Shown here one piece after another: positions 37,561 to 47,934 of a stretch of 64,000 bases of DNA (positions within the stretch are counted from its first letter, which is position 1; the number at the start of each line of letters is the position of its first letter). The position numbers and the translations under genes are program-made. The stretch comes from Amphirosellinia nigrospora (lineage: Eukaryota > Ascomycota > Sordariomycetes > Xylariales > Xylariaceae): contig SCHM01000001.1 of the NCBI GenBank assembly GCA_004123355.1, positions 12,844,193 through 12,908,192 on the forward strand. The letters run 5' to 3'. The notes beneath the pieces are model-generated. The model ran no database searches. It was not told the origin of the DNA and saw only the letters and a list, made by a program, of their open reading frames with translations.

Positions 37561-40096
37561 GTAAGCAGTTCACCCAACGATTTCGTTCCCAGAGACGGAT
37601 ATACATTGTGTCTCGGGCTCTAATCACATCGCTGTACGAACATTATTCGCGTGTCGAGTAGTCCAAGCTCGGCGGACCAAGTCAACTACGTTAGCGCACT
37701 ACAACAATCTTGCTAAGTGGTTTAGTTGTTTGACGATTCATGTTGGGGCCATGAATGATATCATATTCCGGATTGCGCGGAAATCATCAGAATGCGCGTG
37801 ATTTGGCCGAAGAAAAAAGAAGAAAAGGACATTAGCAAGCCGCACTATGATTAGTATGGACCACAGAATTGGCATTGGCGAGCTTTTTGATGCATGAGGC
37901 TGCAGGTAACAGTTGGATCCACGAGTTACATTAGGTAACTATTCAGAAAAAGGTGATAAGATGCGTATTGATGACTCGAACTAGGGGCCAAGTTCGGGCA
38001 CCAGAAAGCCAGCGGGTAAAAAGGAGAGAAGCCAATAGCAGGCGGTTTGTATCATGCGTGGAAATTGCGACAACCGTTTTGAGTGCCTCGCGCCAGCGGT
38101 GTGGCGTCGAGCCGCAGTGTGCTCCTATAGAATCCTCGTAAAGGCCCTCGTACTCCTAAATTGAAAGTTAGATCTCGCCCTGTCAGCCCGTGTCGAGGTA
38201 ATTCCCATAATGAACTACACCATACACTATGCATACTACATGGAGTCGGATGTCGATCGCGATTGCATTGACAAGATCCAGCCCTCCAGCCCATCCTAGA
38301 AGAGGTGTAATTAAGTATCAATACCTTGTTGGTGTCCAGTTTTATGCCCCGAAACACCGAAAATTTTTACCGGGGTTAGGTTTCTAGAAACGGTGGATAG
38401 ATCGTGAGAGTGATGAATCATTGATGATGTTCAAAACAGTTACCAGAAAGAGTAGTTAGTATAGGCAGATAGGTGTCGACGCGCCAGTATGGAGGTATAT
38501 GTGTAAGTAAATAAAACACACTAAACAATCAGGAGTGCCGTTGGATTCCCCCGTAATCCTGCGCCGCATTTGCAATATGCCAGGAAGCATGTCAGAGGGG
38601 CAGGTGTGAGGCAATACGTCGAATCTTAGTATTTGACATAGTATACTAGCAAAATCCCAAAACAAATGGGACCGAGAGGCAGACCGACTAGGAGTCCAGG
38701 TTCTGTTGCGATCAGGGGTAAGCGTTCGGTATGGGTAGAAGATCTACCTTTCGCCGGGGCCAAGGATCGCAGGTGGCTCCCCGATTAAGATTGGCTGTCT
38801 TGGCTAGCCTCCGCTCTTTACGCCAGGTTGGAAGGTCGTGCAGGAAGACGCTCCGTACCTTGCAGTAGTGAAGCGATGGGGTCGTGGAAGTACCGCAGGA
38901 GTAAGAACGCAGGTCCTGTACAGCTACGCATACTTACGCATAATAAGCAACAGCATACCATAGTACAGCGTCAGCATATGGATAGCTTATTGGGGGGCTT
39001 AGCTGAGTCGGTTGATAGAGGTAAGTATCCGACACCAACTTACGCCCCAACAGACAAAGAGAAGCAGTAGCAGCAACGATAGTATGGTGGCCCAGGCGGA
39101 AGGCGAGGGCAACTAATGCTGTGATGGGCGTTCGCCGGCGGCTGCGCAACGTGAGCGGCACGCTGCACTAGACTAGACAGTCCTGTGTCAGAGCAGAGTC
39201 GGCCATGATGATGGTGGAGATTATGATCTGGTCCGATCTGAGCTACTAGTATAGCGTGCTAACCTCGCAAAGAAAATACGATATTGATCCTGGCGACACT
39301 GGCGACACTAGGTAGCCTTGACCGACTATCGCCCGTCGAATAAGTCTGGAATTTCTGTTTCGGCAAGGCTCCCTCCGGCTAATCACAGAGCCATTGGCGA
39401 TGACTTGATGCAAAAGTTGGAAGTTCGGCTGTTAGGAAAGTGGATGAGAAGCAGTCCCACAACCTGGATACCGGGGGTGGATGTGGATGTGGATGTGGAT
39501 GAATGGCCATGCAGCGTCGTGATGGACGGATAGATGGATGACTTTGGTTAGCGTGACAAGGTAAGAGGTTAAACGGGCAGGCTGGATTGGCTGGGGAGGG
39601 TGGGGCAAGGATGGATCCCTGCGTGCTGAATTTCTCGTGTCGTCCAGCGAGGCAGGGCTTTACCGTAGTGTACCTATAGTGGTAATCTTGAGAACATCCA
39701 ATTGAAACGTCCTCCGCCATGGCCAAACGCCCTAACTGTGCCACTAGTACAGCTGTACTGTAGGGCGGTGTCCTGCTGTAGGTACAGCACACCACACAGC
39801 GACGACAGCACACCATCCCCCGGCTGGACCATTCCCAGCTCGGCTTTCGCGCCCTGCCAAGGCTCGGGCCCGCCGCTAGGGTCACGATGGGTCGTCGACG
39901 AACGACGCACCACCCCTTTTCCCACCTCGCTCACAGACACAGACAGGCACAGAGACACAACCGCAACCGCAACCGCAACCACACCAGGACGTTACATTGG
40001 GCTTAGCCATCTAATCTCGCCAATGTTGCATGGACCCAGCGCTGACCCAGGCGGCCCAGAGTGGAGCTGGGGGAAATGAAGAAGGAGACGCTAAGA

Positions 40097-40104
40097 TATA
40101 TAAG
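40097..40104 (+). promoter_or_regulatory. TATA box of GPI-anchored repeat protein
   Basis: TATATAAG about 200 bases upstream of the start at 40303, followed by a C/T-rich, then A/C-rich leader ending in a good start context (TCAAAATGCG). This is the layout of strongly expressed fungal genes. Confidence 0.5.
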
Positions 40105-40302
40105 CAGATGATCACTCCTCTATCCGATGCTTCTTTCCTCTCTTCCTCACCCATCCAACACTGTAAATACAGTCCAGTCACTCGCTTGGTATAATCTTGT
40201 CGCTCTCTCACTTACAGTCTTTCGCTCCAGACAATAATACCTGTCACCTCGACACATCTTAAGTAATATCTAATACTTCAACCAACCCAAAACTCAATCA
40301 AA

Positions 40303-40952
40303 ATGCGTACCGCTGCTGTTACCCTTGCTCTGGCCGGCCTTGCCGCTGCCACCTACGACTCTTACCCCGTCCAGGGCGGTTATCCCGTCAACGGTGGCTA
40401 CCCCGTCGAGTCTTCGTCTACCAGCTCTGCTGTCCAGACCTACCCGGCTTCGACCTCCACCTCGGCCCCTGGCTACCCGTCCAGACTCCTTCCAGCTCGC
40501 TCCTGGTTACCCCGTCGAGACTCCCAGCAGCTCTGCTCCCGGCTACCCTGTCGAGACCCCTCCAGCTCTGCTCCTGGCTACCCCGTCTACACTCCTTCGG
40601 TCTCCGTGAGCTACCCTGCTGGTGGCAACAGCTACCCTACTCAGAGCTACCCTGCCCAGATCCCAGCTACCCTGTTGAGTCTTCCAGCTCTGCTGCCCAG
40701 ACCTACCCTGTCGGAACTCCCTCCAGCTCCGCTCCCGGTTACCCCGTCGGTACCCCCTCGAGCTCTGCTCCTGGCTACCCGTCTCTACTCCTGCTCCTTA
40801 CCCCCCAGAGCTACCCCGTCACTCTGACCACCTCCGTCGGTACCGTCTCCGCTCCCGGCTACCCTACCAGCACCCCATCCACTGCCGGTGCTGGCCGTGT
40901 CGCCGCCTCTTTCGGTGTCGTCGGTGCTGCTCTCGCTGCCTACCTTCTGTAA
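40303..40952 (+). CDS. GPI-anchored Ser/Pro/Tyr-rich repeat cell-surface protein (several frame breaks)
   Basis: Single exon. The N-terminus MRTAAVTLALAGLAAATYD is a signal peptide. It is followed by YPVQGGYPVNGGYPVESS and then about eight imperfect copies of a 12-residue unit of the form SSSAPGYPVxTP, readable across all three frames. The C-terminus ends in a Ser/Thr-rich spacer, AGAGR and a hydrophobic tail (FGVVGAALAAYLL), a typical GPI-attachment signal. Such proteins are heavily O-glycosylated and built into the cell wall. At least four one-base losses, each in a C run inside the repeats, break the frame (between about 40474 and 40660). Full length would be about 217 aa. Repeat arrays are prone both to sequencing error and to true copy-number change. 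Confidence 0.75.
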
Positions 40953-42729
40953 GCGGTTTTCTTCGGATATCGTTGATGGGACATGACGGCGCTACGGCGT
41001 GATGGAGTTACTCCGAAAAAAGGTCTATAGGCTGCCCTCTCAGGTAGTAGGGGTTGGATATATAAGTTGGTTTGGATGTATTCTAATTCTTGAGTCGTCG
41101 ATCATGAGTTCATGATGATGATGGATAGACTTTAAATAATGATATTTTAAGATGTGTCATATAAACCATATTCGCATCGTTCATTCTAGTTGTGTTCCTC
41201 GCGTGATATCAGTGCCGTTGTAATCCGAAAGTGAGATCATTGTGTGGTCTCTAGTTGACCTGTGGTGCGCTCTTTTTTTTCAACCTGTTCCATTCTATGC
41301 CTTCATCTTTTTTCAGACTTGGAAACTGTAATTGTTCGCATTAGCTTCATCAACAGGCCTTGATTCCTGATATGGTCACCCTAAGCGATCGAACCGTAGC
41401 TAATCGTAGGCTCATTAAGTTGACGTGAACGCCAACCAGTTTCGGTGTTAAGTCAAGTTCAAACTCAATCATTGTCAAGTTTGCAATCTCAGCCGTCATG
41501 TTTCCTACCGTGATTATACGCCATCAGGCGTAGCAAAGATGCTTGATAGGTACCCAAGTATTAATACTTGAGTGAGCAATGCCACAGCCGATTTATATAA
41601 GCAATCCATATATCACGAAGCATCGCTTTTATGTCGTGATAAATGTGACGTGGTTACAGTCTGCTACGCATGTGTGGTGGGATGTCGTCGCATTTGAGTT
41701 CGCGATCACCCCGATCGGCCGGGTTGGTGGAGCGCACAGCAAACAAGTCCGCCAACCTGGTCCCTGTCGGGACGGGTTACCATGTACGGAAATGCACACT
41801 TTGTTTTTTCCCATGCGTGATGAGATAAACGTCGCATCCTATCGTGTGGTGTTCAATGAGAATTGCCAAGTTCATGCAGCCCAGTGAGTTGCGATTTAAA
41901 TCCGCTTACGTCCCAAGTCTGGCCATTCATTGGCGTTTGTTCACATCATAGCTAAATATCACGAGGCGTCGGTTATGTAAGCAGGCGACGGAAGCACACC
42001 TTAAATGCTACCATTTATTAACCTTATACTTCAGAGCAGGGTTTCTACGGTCACATATGCATATGCTCGATGTTTTCCCCAAACCATCGAGCCGAGAAAG
42101 GAACACAAGACCGTAAACAAAGCTGAAGTACCTACCCAACAAGCTAACCATATAGTAACACGAGCAGCTTTTGCTTCAAATGTTTTGGTGTAACGCTGCT
42201 AGGCTGGCCATATGTTGATTTCTAGCTGCAATCGTGGATCTATATAGTTTCTTGACCATCGTATAGTCCGCGTCAGAAATAAGATATACAGTACCACATG
42301 AGCCATCGATCTACGGAGCAATGTATTTTGGTTGATGATATAGACTTTACATTGTTCTACGTGTAGGTTTAATCTCTGAGGTTGTTGTAATAAGATGACG
42401 TAGATAGAGTTTTGTAATGGAAGTAATTGCACAGTTATATCAGAACAGATTGATCGGGACCAGGTCTCAAAATCGGCATTGTTGCTCAATATAACCAATC
42501 ATATGGTAGGATCAGCTAGATTAGAGAGATCAGAGAGCCAGAAACTAGAAATACGTTGATTGATCCTGCAACGAGCAATTCTATTGGCTACCTAGGTTTT
42601 GAATTGAGTTGATTCAACTCTTAATACCTAAATAATCGTTACCTCTCGGCCAATCACAGCCAGGATCAAGGTATATTGAACAGAAACTCAATGCTCACCA
42701 CAACAACTGTCCACGAAATCAAACAATCA
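40953..42729. other. intergenic, no supported gene
   Basis: About 1.8 kb after the GPI-anchored protein. No gene, RNA or repeat recognised. Confidence 0.45.
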
Positions 42730-43560
42730 TTGATTGCGAATACAATCAGCAATTCGCAAGTCCCTTCTATTTCCCTGCCTATATAAAGGCCTCCCCTCTC
42801 CCACCCTGCCTGTTTACCCTCCTTCTTTCTCCCCCCCTTTCGGCTCTCTTCGTAGCTGTTTTTTACATTCAACGTTTTCCTTCCCACACATGTTGTTTCT
42901 TACTTTGCTTACAACTTGCTTCTCTACCTTTGCTTCCTACTTGCTTCTCCATCTTCAACAGCTTCCTACCAGCAACTCTATATGTTGCTTTTCTACTTTG
43001 CCAACATCTTGTCCACCACCCTCTCTCTCTCAACCACGCCTCCTTCGCCAGGATAAGTATGTCCCTATCTCCTATGTCATCTACCAACTGGCCACACTCT
43101 TTTCTATCTTCTGTTTCCTTCCTTCACCCTTACTTCACCAACCCTTCCTATCCCCTGGGCCATTTACTATATCAGCCCTTAGGTAAGAGTGCACCCTTAC
43201 CTACGTACCTTATCCTCACCCCTCCAACTCGCACCCGCACTCTTGCCCATACCACTGCCACCACCTTTCTACATAGGTACCTTGGTACCTTCCATCTCTA
43301 CTGTAAACAAACCTTCCTCACCCCTCCCACAACCACAACTACGCACATGCACATCTACACACACACACACACACATATATATACATACATACATACATAC
43401 ATACACACACACCTACACATCTACACATCTACACATCTACACATCTACACATCTACACATCTACACATCTACACATCTACACATCTACACATCTACACAT
43501 CTACACATCTATACACACACACACATACACACCTACACACCTACACACATACATATATAG
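42730..43560 (+). repeat. pyrimidine-rich tract with microsatellites and an octamer array
   Basis: After a TATA-like TATATAAA at about 42779-42787, the plus strand is strongly C/T-biased for roughly 500 bases. It then passes into simple repeats: an (AC)n run near 43358-43374, a (CATA)n run at 43380-43403, and twelve perfect tandem copies of CTACACAT at 43413-43508. Long open frames through here are by-products of the repeat composition. No protein is called. It could be a transcribed non-coding leader, but no downstream gene fits. Confidence 0.6.
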
Positions 43561-43972
43561 CGAGTTTCTTCTCACTCTCCTTTCTCAAACAGCCTTCTTT
43601 GCTTCTATACCTGGCAATGCCACAACTCTGGTCCTCTCACCCTTCCACCACCACTACCAACCCCTTTTTCCAACAAACCTTAATTGCCCATCTCAAAACT
43701 CTGTACCGCTAATGCATGTATCACAAACATGTCTATCTGACATGCCCCCTTTCTGCACAGGCGTTCTTCTTTTCTTTTCTTCTCTCCTCTTGTCACCGTC
43801 CCGGGCATGACATAAAACTGCCTCGGACACTATCCTCCGCCCCGTCAGAGACTGCTGTATCAACCGACGGGATACGCCGAGGCCGCCTCCCGACCCGCGC
43901 CGAGTGGGGTAATCGTCGCTCATCACCATCTTTATTCGACGGCAAGATGACGCGGGATGATGCGAACCGAAC

Positions 43973-44618
43973 CGACGACATGCGATTACCTCGACGAGTA
44001 TCCCGACGACATACCGAATCGACGACATACGATTAACCCGACGACATGCTATTACTCGACGACATAGCTACTACTCGACGACAACCCGACTCACTCGACG
44101 ACACACGATTCTCGACGACACTCACTCGACGACATGCTATTACTCGACGACATAGCTATCACTCGACGACAACCCGATTCACTCGACGACATACCGATAT
44201 ACTCGACGACATACCGATTTCTCGACGACATGCTATTACTCGACGACATAGCTATTAACCCGACGACATACGACTCACCCGACGACATGCTATTACTCGA
44301 CGACATAGCTATTAACCCGACGACATACGACTCACCCGACGACATGCTATTACCCGACGACATAGCTATCACTCGACGACAACCGACCACTCGACGACAT
44401 ACCGACTCACTCGACGACATGCTATTATTCGACGACAACCCGACGACATACGATTCACTCGACGACATGCTATTATTCGACGACATAGCCATTAACCCGA
44501 TTCACTCGACGACAACCGATTTCTCGACGACACTCGATGACATACGATTCACTCGACGACATGCTATTACTCGACGACATAGCCATTAACCCGACGACAT
44601 ACCGATTTCTCGACGACA
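43973..44618. repeat. mosaic minisatellite with 34 copies of CGACGACA
   Basis: The core CGACGACA occurs 34 times in 646 bases at a mean spacing of about 19 bases. Between cores is a variable word drawn from a small set, for example TGCTATTACT, TAGCTATTAACC, TACGACTCACC and ACCCGATTCACT. Blocks of three units make a higher-order repeat of about 57 bases around 44240-44345. Both strands stay open over long stretches because the words lack stop codons in some frames; that is not evidence for a protein. Confidence 0.8.
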
Positions 44619-44629
44619 CTTTTTCGCCC

Positions 44630-46225
44630 TTGACGCCGGAGGAAATTGGGATGGATGGTTGGTTATCAGGGATGGGAGGAACGACTGGGTCTGCACGCAT
44701 CAACCATAGTTTTGGATCTTGAGAACTCTTCTCTTGGTGGTCTTTCTCTTCCCCATTATGGGATTGGCCACGCTTCCAAACACACAACTATGTGAGATAA
44801 AAGACGGAGCATTGCCTGAAATACCTCGGTGTTTCTTCGTGAGGTGAAAGCTTACCCAGCTTCTTCTCACAGGCTGAAATCTCCTACATAATTCCCCAGA
44901 CTAGATTCTTAGATACATACTTCTCTTTCTTTTCTGTTTCTTCGTAGCTTGTAGACTTATATCCACAGGATATAATTGAGGTCATGCACTCTGTATATAT
45001 AAATTGGCATGGTAAGGTTGTTGGTTGTCTAGATTTACATATTGTTGTTTCCTATGACGTTTGGATTAGATGCCCTAAGTACCTAAGTACTTAAGTACCT
45101 AGGTACTCATGTACCTATGTACCTGTGCACTTACCCTTAAGCATGTGTTCAATGTTACCTCCTACCTTGAGTACCTCTTTACCTACCTACCTACCTGTAC
45201 CTATGTACTGCTTTAGGTAATTAAAGGTTTGAACGTAGCTTCCAGGTTTACTTATAATCTAATCTGTACCTACCGGTACCTAGGTACTTTTTGATATGTA
45301 TACCTAGGTACTTATGCTTGCTCTTGGCAGAGCAAATGTTAAAGGTATAAAGTATGTATATATTACCTAGGTATAGATGATGATATAAATACATAGTAAC
45401 AGCTCACACATCGACAACATAACGAAAGATAATTATTTAATACTCGCGGTGACACAATTATGCAATTTCATATCCTCAAATTCAGGCGTCCTCTCACTCT
45501 TGGGGTCATCACCCCCGTGGCGTTTCAGTTACCTTACCCACACCTTTGAGCCAGGTTAAAAGGGGCCATGTCAGACGGTACTTATCAGCGCAATCGCACA
45601 TGATTCAGGTCCGCACGAATCTATCTCTCAATTACGCTGGACCGAACGCCGGCAGTATGATTGATCGAGAAGGTGGGCGCGCGCAGCGGGGACCTGTGCT
45701 GTGTCGCGTGGTTTCGGAGTAGTGGGGAGGGGGAGTGACAGGGGGACGTCTCGGGTTAGGGGAGTTGCTCGGCCGAATTCGAACACGGGAACAGGTGGAG
45801 TTACGGGAAGGTGTTTAAACTTCTCTCTTGCTATTTTTGGATAGATGGAGCCCGCCCTCCGTCCGCCGGGTCTCGTGTTTCGGTAGATACCATCAAGTGA
45901 AGTGAGTCGGTCGCATGCAACGTAGCAGTTCACGTATCTACTGGCGGTCATGTGAAGACTATTAGTGGTTGTTTGGAGACTGAATTCAAGCGTCCCTCCG
46001 GACGAAGGGTCCAGCTAGCGATGAGAGGTTGCGGCGTACGCTAGGGCTTCGTGCTCGTAAACGCGGGGCCAGCTAACTACCTACTTGCCTACTTCTACAG
46101 GTAAGAATATGTAAGGTCGTGGGAGTATACAAGTGTGTATGCTATATAGGTTTATGTATATGCGGTGGTATCAAAGTATATACTAGTGAAAGTGAATTAA
46201 AAGATAACCTAGCGTACCCATCTCC
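44630..46225. other. intergenic, no supported gene
   Basis: About 1.6 kb holding the palindromic repeat island listed separately. A minus-strand frame at 45628-45951 has no recognisable motif. No gene called. Confidence 0.45.
45070..45390. repeat. TACCTAGGTA-type palindromic repeat island
   Basis: Dense clustered words such as TACCTAAGTAC, TACCTAGGTAC and CTACCTACC, many self-complementary, fill about 320 bases. Shorter copies occur elsewhere in the window (for example near 12700, 28020, 34080, 50230 and 53320). Such motifs are widespread in sordariomycete intergenic DNA. Confidence 0.5.
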
Positions 46226-47934
46226 TCACTGCTTACTTGATAAAGGCTTTCTAGCATAAACGGACATTCTATGAACAAAGTGGCGGTTAGCTTCAAAGTT
46301 CCATGCGAAGGCGGGCGGGACCAATCCACGAGGAAGGGAAGAGTGGTAAACTCACATGGGGTAATAAAAGTGAATATTCCGATTCACCAAGTCCTTGCGA
46401 ACGTCGACCAGCAGCGTCTCCACTTCCTGGGAGCTCATGCCCAGAAATTTCGTAAAGAGGCTGATGCTGATGCCGTAGAGGCCCTCGAGGATGTTCTCCA
46501 TCTGCAGGGCCCCGAGCTGCTTCTGTTCCTCGCCCTTCGCCCAGGGGTTCCCGGGGACGGCGAAGACCTCCTCCCGCACGTCCTCGAAGCCGGCCTCGCG
46601 CAGCCAGCGCCGGTATTTCACGGCGTTGAGCCCGCTGCGGCCCATGAACGTCAGCGCGTGGTTGAGCATGTTGTTCCACCGCTGCAGCGCCGTCCCGTCC
46701 AGCGTGCCGTCGATCGACTGCAGCTTCACGTAGTAGTCCTGGAGCTCCACCCAGCCGCCCGGGTTCAGGTTGTCGTAGATGGAGGCGAATAGCTTCGGGT
46801 AGTCCGATATCGAGCCCACCATGTGCCGTCCGTGGATGTAGTCAAACTTGGAGGAGAAAATCCATTCGTCTTCTATATCGTCAATCTCGAAGCGGCAGTT
46901 CGGCGGTACGCTTTTTGTGCTAGCGGTTAGTTGGCTTCGGCCATGGCGGGAGAGCTTCGCGCTGGTTTGGTTCTGAGCGTCCCGCGGACTGTGTGCACAC
47001 TCACTATTCTGGCTGTATGGGACTGAGATCCGTGCCTAGAACATCGGATTCTGGGTGTTGGATGGCTAACATGAGTAAATTAGTTAAGTCGTCATGACGG
47101 TACTAGTTGTTGGGAGATGGCATACCGAATTCTATCGCCCATGTCCCAGTCCCCGTACCGAAATCTAACACTTTATCTGGTTCTTGCACAGGGGCAAGAG
47201 CAAGCCGGTTGCCGAATACTTTAAGACATATCAAATGCTGCAAATCTGCCACGTCCATGTCAACAAGGCGTTATTTGCTTTATCCAACAGGCTTTAATGT
47301 TAGGAGTGCCTCATACCTAATCGTTCTTGTTCTCTCTATAGTATTTAATAAGTATCAAATTGTCAGATATCATTCTCCAGTGGATTACTCACTTCATCAT
47401 TAGGCATCCAATATTCTGCACATCGGCTACATGTAAGCTAAGACATCGAAGGACATCCTATCTGCGACCGCAAAAACTCACTCCCTTCTTTATATCGATG
47501 ATATGTCCGTCCATGCTGTTCAACGAAATCGTATACACTAGATGTCACGGATGTGCTGGATTGTCTATATGCAACTGGTCAGCCCTTCTATTGCATGTGC
47601 ACAGGTATCTACATGTCATCAAAGAGGATCTATACTCACGGCCGATTAATATCAAAGACGGCCGAGTCGGCGTCCGAATCATTATCAATCTGAAATTTCA
47701 CAAAATCAGTTCCGCGCGCATAGTGCGAATGGGAGATAAAACAACGTCCAAACGAGACACACGCACACTTAGGCCAGTAGAAAAGGCGCCGAATGAGCGA
47801 GATGAGGGCGTGTCGCTAGCCACACTCGGAACCTGGTTCAGGCTCGGGAGGTGTTCGTACGACGAGGCCGGGCCGGAGCCGGAGCCGGAGGGCTCGTGCT
47901 TAGAGCGGCCCTCGTTCGGATGTGCAGGAGACAT
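46226..47934 (-). CDS. LaeA-like SAM-dependent methyltransferase
   Basis: Class I methyltransferase of the fungal LaeA-like (Methyltransf_23) group. Eight exons are inferred: 47934-47767, 47689-47640, 47555-47482, 47415-47393, 47277-47126, 47065-47005, 46919-46356, 46268-46226. The disordered N-terminus is Ser/Pro-rich; SVYDFVEQHGRTYHRYKEG and YWMPNDE are the family signature before the fold. VLDFGTGTGTWAIEF is the SAM-binding motif I, followed by LGTDLSPIQPEY (acidic residue binding the ribose), FDYIHGRHMVGS and PGGWVELQDY; the chain ends VYARKP. The size is about 378 aa. The exon at 47277 seems out of phase by one base, so its start or a base there is uncertain. LaeA itself regulates secondary metabolism through the velvet complex; paralogues like this one are numerous and mostly uncharacterised, so no such role is claimed. 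Confidence 0.85.

Larger units (their letters stand above)
35863..40302. other. 4.4-kb gene-poor region
   Basis: No well-supported gene. A minus-strand hydrophobic open frame near 37 kb is listed separately. Small local repeats occur: a (GGATGT)n-like stretch near 39475-39500 and four copies of CAACCG-type hexamers at 39960-39981. The last 200 bases form the promoter of the GPI-anchored repeat protein. Confidence 0.45.

Noticed and set aside
43413-43508. CRISPR-like array
   Set aside because: Units are contiguous 8-mers without unique spacers, and the genome is eukaryotic.
42930-43712. 260-codon open frame with His/Thr/Tyr repeats
   Set aside because: The frame exists because C/T-rich and CTACACAT repeats lack stops; it has no motif, and other frames in the same segment are open too.
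44091-44787. Ser/Asn- or Asp/Arg-rich repeat proteins on both strands
   Set aside because: They are translations of the CGACGACA minisatellite; openness on both strands is explained by its word content.
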